Of a stretch of 64,000 nucleotides of DNA, positions 10,343 to 22,566 are shown piece by piece. Numbering within the stretch: position 1 is the stretch's first letter; every line of letters begins with the position of its first letter. Source of the DNA: Apiotrichum sp. Y4204 (Eukaryota; Basidiomycota; Tremellomycetes; Trichosporonales; Trichosporonaceae); NCBI GenBank assembly GCA_025531455.1, contig JAMYHL010000124.1, forward strand, positions 1 to 64,000, read 5' to 3'. The position numbers and the translations under genes are program-made. Under the pieces are notes generated by a model. It made no database searches. It worked only from the letters and a program-made list of their open reading frames with translations, and was not told where the DNA came from.

Positions 10343-13300
10343 ATGGTCATTGCAATTCCGCCGCGCTCCTCGGCATCGCACTCCGCCTCGGCATCCGCGT
10401 CCGCGTCCGCGTCCGGGATGGAACATCTCGGCTCGAGCGTCAGCACGGGGTTCATGGAGGAGGAGGAGAATGAGATGGAGACGGTGCGTCTTGTGCTCCT
10501 GGGTATGGAGTGCGCTGACAGCAGGTTGAGTCATTAATGAAGGAACTGGCAATCGAGCGGCGCGTGCAGTATGGCGCGGAGAAGATGTTAGACGTGAGTT
10601 GCCATGTTTTTTGGTGTCTGACCGGCAGGTGATTGAGAAGCGCGAAGCAGACAGCGAACAGACACAGGTCAGGGCGAGCATCACGGTGCAGCTCGAGGCG
10701 GCCAACGAGCGCATCAAGCTGCTGGAGGGGAAGCTCGAGCGTTTACGGGGAGGTATGTTGCCACTCTAGCTGTCCGCTTGGCGTGTCCGGTACTGACTCG
10801 CAGGATCGACAGGAGCACGGCGGCGCCGACCGACACGACTGAACGGCCTCTCCGCGCCGCTCTCGTCGTCGGCCTCGAGCTCGACGCTTCTCTCCGCCGG
10901 CGTCCGCCCGCGGGTGTCGCGCAAGGAGATGGGCGACTTTTCTCCGCACTCGACACCAAGCCGGCGCGGGGCCGACTCTGCGCTTGCGTCGTCGCCTGGC
11001 TCGCGTCTCTCGGAAAGTGAGGACGACGACCGCCAGCGCGTACTCCCCGTGCTCCGTGAGACGGCGCAGGTCATCATCCGCCGCCTGCACTCGCTTGGCC
11101 GCGTTGCAGCCAAGGGCAAGGGCAAGAGCGCCGACCACACACCAGGGCCGGACGAGGCGTGGGACTGCATGACGCGCCTCACGGACATGTTCAAGACCAA
11201 CCCCGCGCTCATCCGCCATGTCGATGTTGCCGAAGCGCTCCACTCCGCGATTCCCTTCCTTGCCGATTCGGCCACTAGCCGCCAACGCACCGCTGGATAT
11301 CGTCTTCTGCGATATATGCTGACTCGGCGGACGTGGGGCATGATGATCAATGCTGGCGTAGAATGGCTCATTATCCGGTATGCTCAGCTACAAATCTTGC
11401 AGTCCACTGCTGACACCACAGGACATTCACCCGTGACGCCAAGGCCGTGCACGAACGCGAGGCAGTGCTTCGCCTGTTGCGAGAAATCATGGTGCTGCCA
11501 CCACCGTCCAAACGCGACCTTGAGATGTTCCGCCAGCCGCCGGGCGTGCAGGACTTTATGGCGCAGCTCATCTCGCGGCCCGTCCCGTTGCGGCAGGGGA
11601 TCGTGCGGGCGATTGTGAGCGCGGCAGAAAACCCCGACGACGCGATGCAGACCGTCTGCATGGAGACGCTGGTGGAGATGGCACTCCTCGATCTCGAGTG
11701 CTTGCTCCGCGCAGACGCGTTTCGTGTTGTCCTGAACGCGTTCAAGGATGGTCCATTCGAACTCGGCCTTGCAATGACGGGTCTGCTGTGCTATCTTGTC
11801 AATATTCCGTCAACTCGACATCTCCTCAACGCTGGATCTGATCTAGAGGTGGGCTAAGACTGCAGGTTTCAGCTGACAGCAGACGGTGCTTGTCGGTCTC
11901 ACCGAAGAGTACGGCAAGATACCTACGCGCCAGATGCAGCGATATCTCGACAAGTTGGACAACTGCGTGCGCAACGTCGGCATGCTACTGGGTTCGTGGT
12001 CCGGCATGATCTACCTCTGCATGGATGATTGCCGAGCGATCAAGAGTCTCATCTCCTCGCTGCACGTCCCGATGGCGGAGATGCGCAACGCATTACTTGA
12101 CCTCTTCTTCTCCGCGTTCAGAATCACCGCGCCGAGCTGGACAAGCGCGTTCCTCGATGGCCGCCGGTTAACGGTGTACAACCGCACGCACGAGGCCAGC
12201 GCCCAGCAGCTCCAGGACAGCCCGGACGAAGAGGAGATGCCGCAGCGCCTCAACATAGTGGACAACTACGTCGCGTTTCTATTGGCAGTTTTCATCGAGG
12301 CTGGTCTTCTAGAGGCTCTCGTCGCGCTTATCCAGGACGAGGCGTGCACGCAGAGCGTGAGCCGCAAGGCAACGCTCCTCCTTGGCGAGATACTCCAACT
12401 TGCAAACCGCACTCTTCCCTTGCAGTATGCCGCGCAGATCCAGGTGAGCTTCATAGACAGCAAATTGTCTCTCAGCTCACACCTCAGGCACTCCCTCGAC
12501 TATTCAATGGTGTCGCAGACTTTGCAAAATCGGGCGAGCGGAACGCCGCGCTGTCGGCGCTCGGCTCGATTGACAGCTTGTTCCGCAACAATAGGAAACG
12601 CGGCGTCATGATCGGGCCACGGCCAGCGTGAGTACAGCTTTAAGGACCCGCCATTGACCCACAGGGGCAAGAGTAGCGTCCAGGAATCCCTTCAGCGCAG
12701 CCAACGGCAAGTGCAGCAAGTCAAGTTACGCCTCGGGCTGCAGATGGACGACAAGACGTTCCAGACGATGATCAGCGAGTCTGGCGTGCTTCTCTCTCGC
12801 GACCACGCAAAGTGGAACTACGAGATCATAATGGAACTCCTCCAAGGTCCATTACTGAATCCCAAGCGCCTAGACGAGGTCATCAAGGCCACAAAGTTTA
12901 TCCGCCGCCTCTTCTCCTTCCTCCATCCCTTCAACAACCGCTTCAGCAGTGTCCTCCGCACCCGGCCAAACCACAAATGGGTGCGCCTGGCCTGCGCCCT
13001 CCTTACCACCATGCTCGTCAACCCTGAAGGTCAGCGCGTGCTCTCGGAGGACAAGCTCCTCCGGCAGATGGTGGAGTGCCTTTCCGAACTGGACCAGTAT
13101 GCCGGCCAGCCGAGCGCGCAGCCCGTTTTTGCACGCGACCGTCTCGAGAACACACTCTCATATGGCTATTTTGAGATGATCGGCACCCTTTCCAAGCACC
13201 AGAAGGGCATTCAGCTCATGGAGAAGTTCAAGTTCTTCACAAGCTTCTACCATCTTTGCGAGCTCCGCTCTCGCGATGATATAACCAAACTTATCATCGA

Positions 13301-15081
13301 GTGCTTTGACTACTCTATGTGAGCTAACATGCCTCTGAATTGCTCAGCTGACACCAGTGACGCACACCAACGCATCGTTCTCTCCAAGGCGCTCACGTCG
13401 AGCTATATGGAGACCCGCTTGTTTGCGACGCACCACCTTGGCCGGCTGCTGCATGAAGCGCCGGATCTCATTGACTGGGTGCTGCAGTTGCTCATCACTC
13501 AGCTATATGACCCCGCGATGGAGGTCTGCGAGATTGCGGTCATGTACCTTGAGGAGGCGTGCCACGACCCGGTCAACCTCGAGAAGGTCGTTTACCTGCG
13601 CCCGACGCTGGAGCACCTGGGCGACATAGGCGCGAACCTCTTCCTGCGCTTCATGTCCACCTCCGCAGGCTTCCTCTACCTCCTCCATGCGCAGTACATT
13701 GACGACGAGCTGGAGAGCTGGCTGAACGAGCAAAACCTGCTCTACGTCATCGAGGTCGAGACGTTCGTGTCCAAGACGATCCGACCGTTTGCGAAAGAAC
13801 ACACGGAGGAGTTTTGGGCGTACGAGGGCGGCGCGCCGACGCATTTCTTCGGAGAGCTCACAAAAACGCCCGAGGGCTGCAGCTACCTACGCGAGAAGGG
13901 GGTTGTGCCAGAGCTTGCGGAAACCATCCGTGCACATGGAATGGAGGAGACGGATGGGATGCTGTTGACCACTGCAAAGGCTGCTCTGTGGGCCATGGTA
14001 TGTGGGAGAGAAGGTGCGAGCTGACAGACAGGGAAACATCGGCTCGACTGAGGGCGGCCTCGCGTTCCTTGAAGACGAGGAGATAATCGAAGTGATTATC
14101 GAGATCGCCGAGCAGTCTCCCATCTTGACGATGAAGGGGACTTGTTTCTTCATCATTGGCCTCATTTCGTCGACGCAGATGGGCGCGGAGATTCTCGAGG
14201 AGTACGGGTGGATATCGACGCGTACACCGCTCGGACAGACGACAGGTCTGTGTATCCCGAACGACATCTCCCGCTTTGCCTACATTGCCCCGTGGAAGCG
14301 GATAAAACCGGACCCAATGCTCCCGCCTATGCCGGTTCTCACTGGCCTCGAGGGCGAGATCATGCACATGATCTCCAACCTCAGTAACTACGTCCTCGCC
14401 GCAGGCGCGATGAACAACCTCAAGCGCGTCCGGAACCGCCACCCGCGGATATTCTCATCGACTACGCTCTTCCACCGTGCGATGCGCGCCATCTCGTCCA
14501 ACCACTTCCAGGCCCCTGTGCGCCGCTTCATCCTCGATCTGTTCGACGTCGAGCTCGGCCCACACACCCTTCCTCGACTCACACATCTCGAGAGGGGGAG
14601 CTATGCTCTCGGACCCCCACGCCCCGACTCCAAGCAACACAACGGCGCGGCAGAGGAAAAGGACTCGCCGGAAGTCCTCGAAGCAGACGACCCCAACCGC
14701 CGAAGGTCCAAGTCTTCCCCAGGACCAGAACGGCCGCCGCGACTGGCACGCGGGCGCGGACTCACTGTCGGCGAGCCTGAGGCTCCCGACATTTTCTCCC
14801 CAGTGCCCCCTGTTCCGCCTATACCATCTGTGGTCTCCACACCGCCGTCGGCCATCTACGATGAGCCGCTTACAATGGAGGACCGGCCCAGCACGCCGGA
14901 TCCACCCGACGACACACCCCGGGCGCCAACGACAGCGCCCCAGCCGCCGGCGACTCCCTCGAGCGCGACGTCCCAGGGCCGCCCTGTCGGTCCGCCTCCG
15001 CCGCCGGCACTCATGGAGCCGTTTGAGGAGAGGCACGGATCGGGAAACGAGTGGATTGCAGAGGGGACGAAAGAGGGATGA
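10343..15081 (+). CDS. TORC2 subunit, Rictor/Tsc11/Ste16 homologue
   Basis: Large scaffold subunit of TOR complex 2, which acts at the plasma membrane in actin, sphingolipid and AGC-kinase signalling. About 1,450 residues are encoded in ten exons; the nine introns (35-50 nt) all rejoin the frame. Order of regions: a Ser/Ala-rich start; a coiled coil (ESLMKELAIERRVQYGAEK, then QLEAANERIKLLEGKLERL) that fits the REM-1/HR1-like segment of fungal homologues; a disordered Ser-rich linker; then a long alpha-helical armadillo-type body with typical Rictor stretches (AGVEWLIIRTFTRD, LVGLTEEYGKIPTRQMQRYL, TVYNRTHEASAQQLQDSPDE, KAALWAMGNIGSTEGGLAFL, KGTCFFIIGLISST). The C-terminal 170 residues are Pro-rich and disordered. 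The ATG at 10343 is the first that directly precedes the coiled coil with good context, but the true start could lie upstream. Confidence 0.92.
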
Positions 15082-15464
15082 GAGTACGAGGTTAACGACG
15101 CAACACATTTGTATGATCTATGACCTGCGATACGACACGCCGCCGATCCGCCGATGAATGGATTTGCAGAGATCATCACTGACTAGTGCCGCGCTTTGAA
15201 GCTGATCGTCGTGCTTCTAACCGATCTTCTAACCCCACTCCAGTCCAGTCCAGTCAACCGAATAACAAGCAGCAGAAAGTGTCTTCCCTCCCCTCCCAGT
15301 TTATTCTTCTGGACTCCAAACGGCCTCCTTAGCTCGTTTAATCTCTTCTCATTTCCTCGTTTCTCTTCTCTTCTCTTCTTCATCTCTTCATCTGCTCTCC
15401 TTTCTCTGCTTTCTCTCTACTTGCTTTCTCGTTGCTCACCACCTCCAGCGCCGCCGACGCCATC
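15082..15464. promoter_or_regulatory. Spacer with CT-rich leader
   Basis: This is 383 bp between tandem genes. Positions 15340-15440 are a strong polypyrimidine stretch (TCTTCTCTTC repeats) just before the next ATG, typical of basidiomycete core promoters and leaders. Confidence 0.45.
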
Positions 15465-18035
15465 ATGAACCCTCCCGGACGCCGGCCACAAGGAGCGCCA
15501 ACCGGGGGCCCGCAATATCGTCCACCCCAGAGGCCAGCGAGCGTGGCGAGTGGGCGGGTGCTGCCTTCCTCGCAGCTACCTTCGTCCCAGATTCCGTCCT
15601 CGCAACCTCCTCCTCAACACCACCAACAGCCTCAACATCAACAGCATCAACCTCAGCCGTATGCCCCGCAGCCTTACAACCAGCCGCCTTCCCCGATGCT
15701 TCCCCATCGCCAAACCTCGCCGATGCAGGAGCAGTCGTGGGACGAGAGTCAGCCCCCGCCTTCCTCGCAGCCGCGGACCTACTACGCGCCCTCCCAGCAG
15801 TTCCGCCAGGTAGCGCCGCCAATGAGCCCCGCAATGACCCCTGCGCCGATGTCCGCCGCCTCACGCCCCGACTCGTATCGCTCCGTCCCGGGCACGCAGC
15901 TCAGCCGGCTTCCCTCCCAGCCGGCCCCGGCATCCAAGTCCTCAGCCGCAGACCGCATCACCCAGCAGGTCAACCGTGAGTTGCGAGGTGGCCCCATCAA
16001 CTGACAGCCAGAACTCGAAAGCCGCATCGGGGCCATGCACGACGAGACGCGCACGCTCCGCGACATGGTGCACGAGGTGCGCACGGCGATGCAGGCGCTC
16101 CCGACACGCGAGGAGATGAAGGAGGAGGTCAGGGAGATTGGTGAGCTCTGAAGGTGTTGCAGAACTGACGGCAGTGTCGCCAGCTGTGTATGAGCTCTTG
16201 ACGAGCCTCAGGGGTGCGCTCCAGGATGGCGTCGCGCCGCTTCCGGAGGTAATGGCACAACTTGTGATGGAGAAGGTCCGCGTGCTCGGTCTTGGTGTCC
16301 CCGCCCCGCCGGTGCCCGACAATTCTGTGAGTAACAAGACCTCGTCGTCGGCCGCTTGAACTTGGTTAGGAACGACTCGGCTGATATCTAGACCACGGAC
16401 ACGCTCATCACGCATCTTATCAAGTCCCTCGCCCCGATTGACGAGCTGCGTTTTGCGCTCCGAGACCTTGATGGGCTGCCCGAGGCGATCCGCGACGTCG
16501 CCGTGTTCAAGTCCAGCATGGACATGCTCAACGCTAAGTTCGACCAAGTCAAGGAGTCTCAGAAAAGCGTCGCCGACGCTGTTGCTGCTGCGGACGCGAG
16601 GGTCCCGCCTCCCCGCGAAGAGAACAATGATACATTGCGATTCCTTGAAAGGATGGAGAAGCGCTTCGACGCCGTGGACCAGATCAACAATCGCGTCATC
16701 GCCCTCGAGCAGCGCCTCGCAGCTGCTCCGTCACAACACGAGATCATGTCTACCATAGGCCGGCTCTCTCACGACTTTGCTCTTTTCCGCTCCAACTCGA
16801 GCTCGAGCCCGAACTCAGGCCCACCTGGTGTTCAGTTCCACCCCGCACACCATCCTTCGATGATTCGCCAAGCGTCCGGCTCACAAACCTCTTTCAACTT
16901 CCAGCCGCAAGGACTCCATCCACAGGGCCTCACCCCTGTGACTCCCATGTGGAGGGACGACCGTGGCAATGTGATGCCATCCTTCCCGCCGGCATTTGGA
17001 CTCTCAGCGCCTTCTCCCTCACCTGTCCTCCCTCAGCAGCGACAGCCTCAGCATCGCCCGTTTCGCCAGCTCCCGCAAACGCCTCCGGTTGAGGAGGATT
17101 GGTTTGCCCGGACAAACTCCAGTAACGCAACTGAGACCCTATACGCGCACGACACGCTCAATCCATCGGGATCCTCAACAGTCCGCGACGGCACAGCCGC
17201 CGATACCTCCACAGTGCTGGCCACACCGGCGCCCTCCACCGACCAGAGCAAGCCGAAGCCTAAGCGCGTGGTCAACAGCAGAAAGAAGCGCACCAATACC
17301 ACTGCCCCGCCTCAAGGAGCTCCAGCTACGGCGGATACTGCCACCAACAACACTTCAGCCTCGGCTGAGCTACAGGCTACAGACGAGCCTACCGACGTCC
17401 CGGGCGACACAGTCCCCGCCCCACCCACAAAGCGTCGGAAGCGCAAGGCTGTCGAGACCGATGCAAATGACCCCGCACCATCGAGGCCACGGAGGGCTGC
17501 AGCGAGGAAGTCGGCGATCAGCAATGAGTCCACACCGACTACTGCTTCGACATCATCAGCTCCAGCTGCCACAAAGGTCGCGAAGAAGGTCAAAGGTCCG
17601 ACCGTGAAGAAGACTGCCCGTGGTGTCAAGCTTCCTCCCAAAGAAATTCCCCAGCCGGAGCCCCAACCCGAAGACGACATTCGGCCGGAGCCTAAGCCGC
17701 GCCTTAAAGGTGAAGTCTCACCTCGTGAGATCGAGGCGCTCTTCGAGGGATTAGACAGCCTCAACTCACTCGCTTCCTCGCGCCCGGAGAGAGGCAAGAC
17801 GCGCAGCGCCACGCGACGCAACTTGGAAGTTGCAGGCCAGACTGACCCCGTCCCCGGACCCTCTGCTCCTGCTCTGTCTGGTCTTCGAGAGTCTGACCCA
17901 GTCGTAGTCGACTCACTCGAATCCATCGAGGTCATTGATGATGACCAAGCGGGATATATTGACCATAACCTTCCAGTCAATGACAACGGGGAAATTGATA
18001 CCATGGACGGTGACGCTCTGATTGGCCTCTTCTGA
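15465..18035 (+). CDS. Large disordered protein with central coiled coil
   Basis: Unrecognised family, about 810 residues in four exons (introns 36, 36 and 63 nt). Residues 1-165 are Pro/Gln/Ser-rich. A helical middle follows with coiled-coil character (QLESRIGAMHDETRTLRDMV, then MDMLNAKFDQVKESQKSVAD and FLERMEKRFDAVDQINNRVI). The second half is disordered, with several basic clusters (KPKRVVNSRKKR, TKRRKRK, RPRRAAARK, TKVAKKVKGPTVKK) that look like nuclear-localisation or DNA-contacting segments. An acidic tail ends DGDALIGLF. The composition suggests a nuclear, perhaps chromatin-linked scaffold; nothing in the sequence identifies a specific function. It converges on the RING gene. Confidence 0.7.
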
Positions 18036-18631
18036 TGTAGCATTTATCTTTACCAGGCAATGTGCACGCTGCATGCATGCCATGCCGATGTATAGCACCA
18101 TTCTGCAACTCGGTCAGTCTTCATCTCACACACAGCCCATACAGTATGTGGTGCGAGACATTCACGATCCAACTGTGGATTCCTCGTGAATCATCGTACC
18201 GACCAATCTCGTGCTCCTACACTGCATAACAATCTCTCTGGCGCAAGTCTTCTCCTGGTGACTGCTGCATCTAACAGATGTACAGTATCATCCTCTCGCC
18301 ATTCCACTCCGCTATCCGTACTACTCGTCCCAAGTGCGCCATAGTTCATCTCCTGCTCAATCTGCTCCTCAGTCTTCATATTTACATGCATGGTATTGCA
18401 CATCGACGCGTTGCTATTGACACATGGAACATGGGGTAAATGGGACATGGGGAATGGAATGGGGTACGGACGCAGTGTGAGACACTGAGGTTTATCTCGT
18501 CCCGACTTGGGACCTGGGCATTGGGTCGGCTCATCTCGGCCGTTCTCTCGTGCATTGCTACTCTACTCTCACTCGCTCTCTTCTGTTCTCACGCTCTTAC
18601 TGTGGCGCCACACTCTCGCAGTTGTTGGCGC
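18036..18631. other. Convergent intergenic spacer
   Basis: This is 596 bp between convergent genes. It carries a short degenerate repetition of CATGGGG-type units near 18422-18465. I see no gene. Confidence 0.45.
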
Positions 18632-20617
18632 TCATTCATCGTCGTCCGAGACCACGATGACCTGACGGCCGCGGCGTCCAGGGCGATGGGGGATCGGACT
18701 GGCATCACGAGGTGGGGCACTGATGTTAGCAAAACGCTTACGCACTCTAGAGCATGAGTACTCACCGGCCGAAGCGCGCCGCACGGAGGTTACGCAGCTG
18801 GTCAATGTCGGGAGCATCACCCTGCGGCTCGGGTGAGCCGGCTGCGCCCTCGACTTCGGGTTCGGCCTCAGGCTCCCAATCGTTGGGCTCTTCGTCATCG
18901 ATAAACGACGACTCGTAATCGCTGTCCACAGAGGGCGAGAGGAACCGGGGAAGTTGGCGGCGTCGGTTGGCATCCCTGGGTCGGTCAAAGTCCAGTTCGT
19001 CGACTTCCTCGGCATCGATGGCTCCGTTGGCCTCTGGAGACCGGGGACCATGCTCGGAAAGAGGCTCGCTGCCCGAGCGGTATTCGGGAGGCGCACGGTC
19101 GCCCCAGTTGTCCTCGCTTCCGCTCCACTCCTCTTCTTCGTCGGTCATGTCGGCCATGTCGTCAATAAGGTCGAAGTTGGGGTGGTAGTGATGGGGGTGG
19201 CGGCGATTGAAGGGGTCCGGTTCTGGCAAGGGGCCGAGCTCGCTGTCGTAGTCGCTCGAGTCCGAAATGGAAAAGGGACTCAGGCCCCTCAGCCTCATGT
19301 CTCCGTGACGCCTCAAGGCGGCCATGAAATCGTGCTCTTCGCCCATTGCACTGCCAATGGACATATCGTCGTCCATATCTTCGTCAAAGTCGACGTCCTC
19401 GTCGGAGAACATGGTGTCGCAGCCCTCGCAGCGACCGAGGGCGACTTCGCAGCCGCACAGGGGGCAGCGGTCAACGCCGTCCTTCTCATCACTGATGAGA
19501 TAAGACTGAGGATCCGGAGGAAAGGTAAGCGCCCAGGGGTCATCGTTGCGTTCGCCGATCGCCGAGCGAGGACCTAAGCCAAGCGACTCAATCACGGAAC
19601 GAACGGCAAACATGCGGATCGGGCGACGGATAACGGGATTGCGACAGGTGAGGCATAGCTTGGTACGGTACGTAAGGTCGTCAAACTCGGAGACAACCTC
19701 AATGTCGGCGCCACGATAGGCGTTGCCAGAGCGAAACCACTTGACGAGGCATTCAAGACAAGCAGCATGCCCGCAGGAGAGGCTATGGGTCAGAGGCTAA
19801 AAGGGGAAGCGATCGGAGAAACATACACATGGGGGTCATTATACACGTCCATGCAAACGCTGCATTGAAGGCCTTCCATTATGTTGTCATGATGCTTGCT
19901 CTGATCAGTGATAAGCTGGGCGTTAGTAAAAAGTCGTACAGCGGTGGCTACCTTTGTCTTGGTCTCGAGGTCCTCGGTCTGTTTGAAGACCTTTTGTTTT
20001 TGCTCTTCGAGTTCCTTCTGCAGTTGCACGAGCTGTTCACGTAGCGCCTTCTCCGCATGGTCAGCCTTTTCGGCTCGGTCGGCTTGTTTTCGGAGACTGT
20101 GCATCGCCTCCCTGAGGTTACGGCGCGTGTCTTTGTGCTCCGACCGTTCGCGGTCGAGCTCTTTCTGGGCGTCTGGGAGGGTCGTTGGAAGAGGGTGACC
20201 ACGAGGGACGTGCACCTCCACTCTGGACTCGCGTGTCTTTTTTGTGGGCGATTGGATCGAGGGTCCGGGGGTTGGGCTGGAACGGGCATGAACGTGGCCA
20301 TTAGGGACACCGTGCGGCTCGCCGTCCGACTCGACAGTCTCCGCGGCTTCATTGGTGCGGGCTGCAGGCTTGCTAGACCTGCGTCGCTTGCGCCTGTCGT
20401 GCTTGGTAGTTGTGGACATCTTGTTGACGGCGTCCATGTCGGCGAGCGGCTTCGTGTGCGTTGTCGCAGGCGCAGGCGCAGGCGCAGGAGCAGATTTGGA
20501 CGACGACGCCGTTTGAGACGACGCGCGGATCGCGCGAGGCGGAGCGTCGCGAGCGTACGGCTTTGCAGGGGCGGTGCCGTTCTTCTCCGGGCCCGACTTG
20601 GCGCGGGTCTTCGGCAT
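18632..20617 (-). CDS. RING-finger protein with C-terminal SUMO-interacting-type motif
   Basis: Predicted E3 ubiquitin ligase of about 620 residues. From the N-terminus: a disordered basic region (DRRKRRRSSKP); a long coiled coil (about 220-300, DAQKELDRERSEHKDTRRNL onward); a C3HC4 RING starting CSVCMDVYNDP, continuing LSCGHAACLECLVKWF and closing with CLTCRNPV; then a second small zinc-binding-like motif CPLCGCEVALGRCEGC; and an acidic region. The last exon, after an intron with CTAAC branch site near 18728-18765, adds a short tail ending RQVIVVSDDDE. A hydrophobic core flanked by acids of this kind fits a SUMO-interacting motif. The junction inside the RING uses donor GTATGT and rejoins PHV-LSCGH in frame. 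A 36-nt in-frame segment upstream of the RING (GTAGCC...CCCAG with ACTAAC) is either an intron or coding. CHFR-like E3s share the RING type, but no FHA domain is seen. Confidence 0.85.
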
Positions 20618-21015
20618 AACTGGGGGTATGTTGTGACGGAAAAGGATGAGATGGAGAGGAGAGAAGAAGAGAAGAAGAAATGTTTGTGAATGTGTTTTTA
20701 ATCGCCTGAGACGTCGCTTTCCTGAGACGTCTCTCGCTCTCGAGAGATGACCTGTAGTTGACGGTGGTGGTGGCAACAACCGCTCGACGCGTCGAAGGAG
20801 AGCGGAATCAATTACGTAATTCTGAATTTTTGTTGCCACCCAGGGATTGTCAGAAAAGTTCTTCAATCCGGCATTTCTCGTGTGCTCGACGACAACGACG
20901 ACGGGACGATTGACTTCTTCGATATCAGCTCTTTGAGGCCATCATCGTCATCATCTCAAGTCTACACTTTACACTCATCACATCTCTCATCCCGATATCA
21001 CACACACCACACATT
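20618..21015. promoter_or_regulatory. Divergent promoter, RING gene and PNO1
   Basis: A 398 bp head-to-head spacer. No clear TATA box is seen. CA-rich sequence (ACACACCACACATT) directly precedes the PNO1 ATG. Confidence 0.45.
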
Positions 21016-22105
21016 ATGGCCCACAAATCGCATCGTCAAAAGGCGCTTCAGGCGCAGCTCGAGGCTCCGCGGGAGATCTCGGTCGTGAAACCCAAAAAGG
21101 TCAAGGTCAGGCCGGTGCCCGTCGAGCCCGTCGAGACCGAGGGCGGGATGGACGTTGACGGCGACGACGTTCTCATCGCCGCCGGCGCATCATCCTCCGC
21201 TCCCGACGCTTCCACTTCTTCCTCTGGATTCGCACCCCTCCCGGCATCGGCACAGAATGCCGTGCTCAAGGGCGAGTTCCGTCGCGTCCCCATCCCGCCC
21301 CACCGCATGACACCGCTCAAGCGCGAGTGGGTCAACATCTACACCCCCCTCGTCGAGATGCTCGGCCTCCAGGTCCGCATGAACGTCAAGCGCCGCGCAG
21401 TGGAGATTAAGGTGGGCACTAAAGCTGGATTAATATGTTTGGTTGGGATGTGCTGACCGCCAGAGCTCTGGCCACACTGTCGACTCGGGGGCCGTGCAGA
21501 AGGGCGCCGACTTTGTCAAGGCGTTTGCCCTTGGCTTTGAGGTTAATGTATGTGCAGCTTGCTCGAAAGCGCCCTGAGCTGACATTCAGGACGCGCTCGC
21601 TCTTCTCCGTCTCGATGACCTCTACATCGACTCGTTCGAGGTCAAGGACGTCAAGACGCTCCACGGTGATCACCTGTCGCGTGCCATCGGTAAGTGCTGT
21701 TTATGACAGAGGATGGAATCATGGTGGAGCTACAGTCGAATCTTCCAGCTGGTTCCCCACCTGCGTTCACCGCCCTATCTCCTCTCTCCCGCTCCGCATG
21801 CACTGACACTCAGGCCGTATCGCCGGTGAGGGCGGCAAGGTCAAGTTCACGATCGAGAACGCAAGCAGGACACGTATTGTGCTTGCGGAGACGTGCGTAA
21901 TGAACTACCCAACAGCTCGCTGACAGTGCAGGCAGATCCACATTCTCGGCTCGGTGCAGAACATCAAGATTGCACGTGACGCGGTCGTCTCGCTCATTCT
22001 CGGTTCCCCGCCTGGTAAGCTTACGGTCTTTCCTCCAGCTGACATGCAGGCAAGGTGTACGCGCACTTGAAGTCGGTTGGCGCGCGGATGAAGCAGCGTT
22101 TCTAG
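21016..22105 (+). CDS. PNO1: PNO1/DIM2, pre-40S ribosome assembly KH protein
   Basis: RNA-binding assembly factor needed for 18S rRNA 3' processing and for recruiting the Dim1 dimethylase in pre-40S particles, acting in nucleolus and cytoplasm. About 255 residues in six exons with short introns. A variable Ser/Ala-rich N-terminus is followed by [20 protein letters not shown] and the KH-fold segments [20 protein letters not shown], then [40 protein letters not shown] (the KH GxxG-type loop) and [20 protein letters not shown]. The protein ends [18 protein letters not shown], the typical C-terminus of the family. It lies 461 bp upstream of eIF3i on the same strand, but each gene has its own leader. 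Confidence 0.96.
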
Positions 22106-22566
22106 GCGGACAGACGGAGTGTATATCGACAGAGGTCAAGGTGGAGGGGAACACGGGCGGCGCAGTTCGGCGCGCAATAGAATATGGTTCTTGGGAACGT
22201 TTATACAGTTGTTGTGCATGGATACCCACTGGCTATTGACGAGCTGCTGCGAGGAGCACGCATGCATGCGCGAGTGTGCATGATGATCAATGATCAATGG
22301 CGAGGACAAGAGATGTTGATGCATGTATGCTCTCATGCTCGAGATCGAGATATGCAGAGGGATGCCACCCAGAGTTCAGGGGGCCAGCGGCCAGGGCGGG
22401 GGTGCCACACTTGACAAATGCCGATTTTCCGTTCTCATCTTTCAGTCAGAAGTTGGCCACCGCATCTCCCTCCTTGTCTGTGGTCCACCGTCTTTTGTTC
22501 GTGCTCGCCATCACAAACAGCGACCACCGCATCCTTCATCCCCCAAAAACACCACCACAAAACGCC
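22106..22566. other. Spacer between PNO1 and eIF3i
   Basis: This is 461 bp. It holds the PNO1 3' end and a CA/CT-rich leader for eIF3i. A cluster of CATGCATGC-like palindromic words lies near 22260-22330. No gene is seen. Confidence 0.4.
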
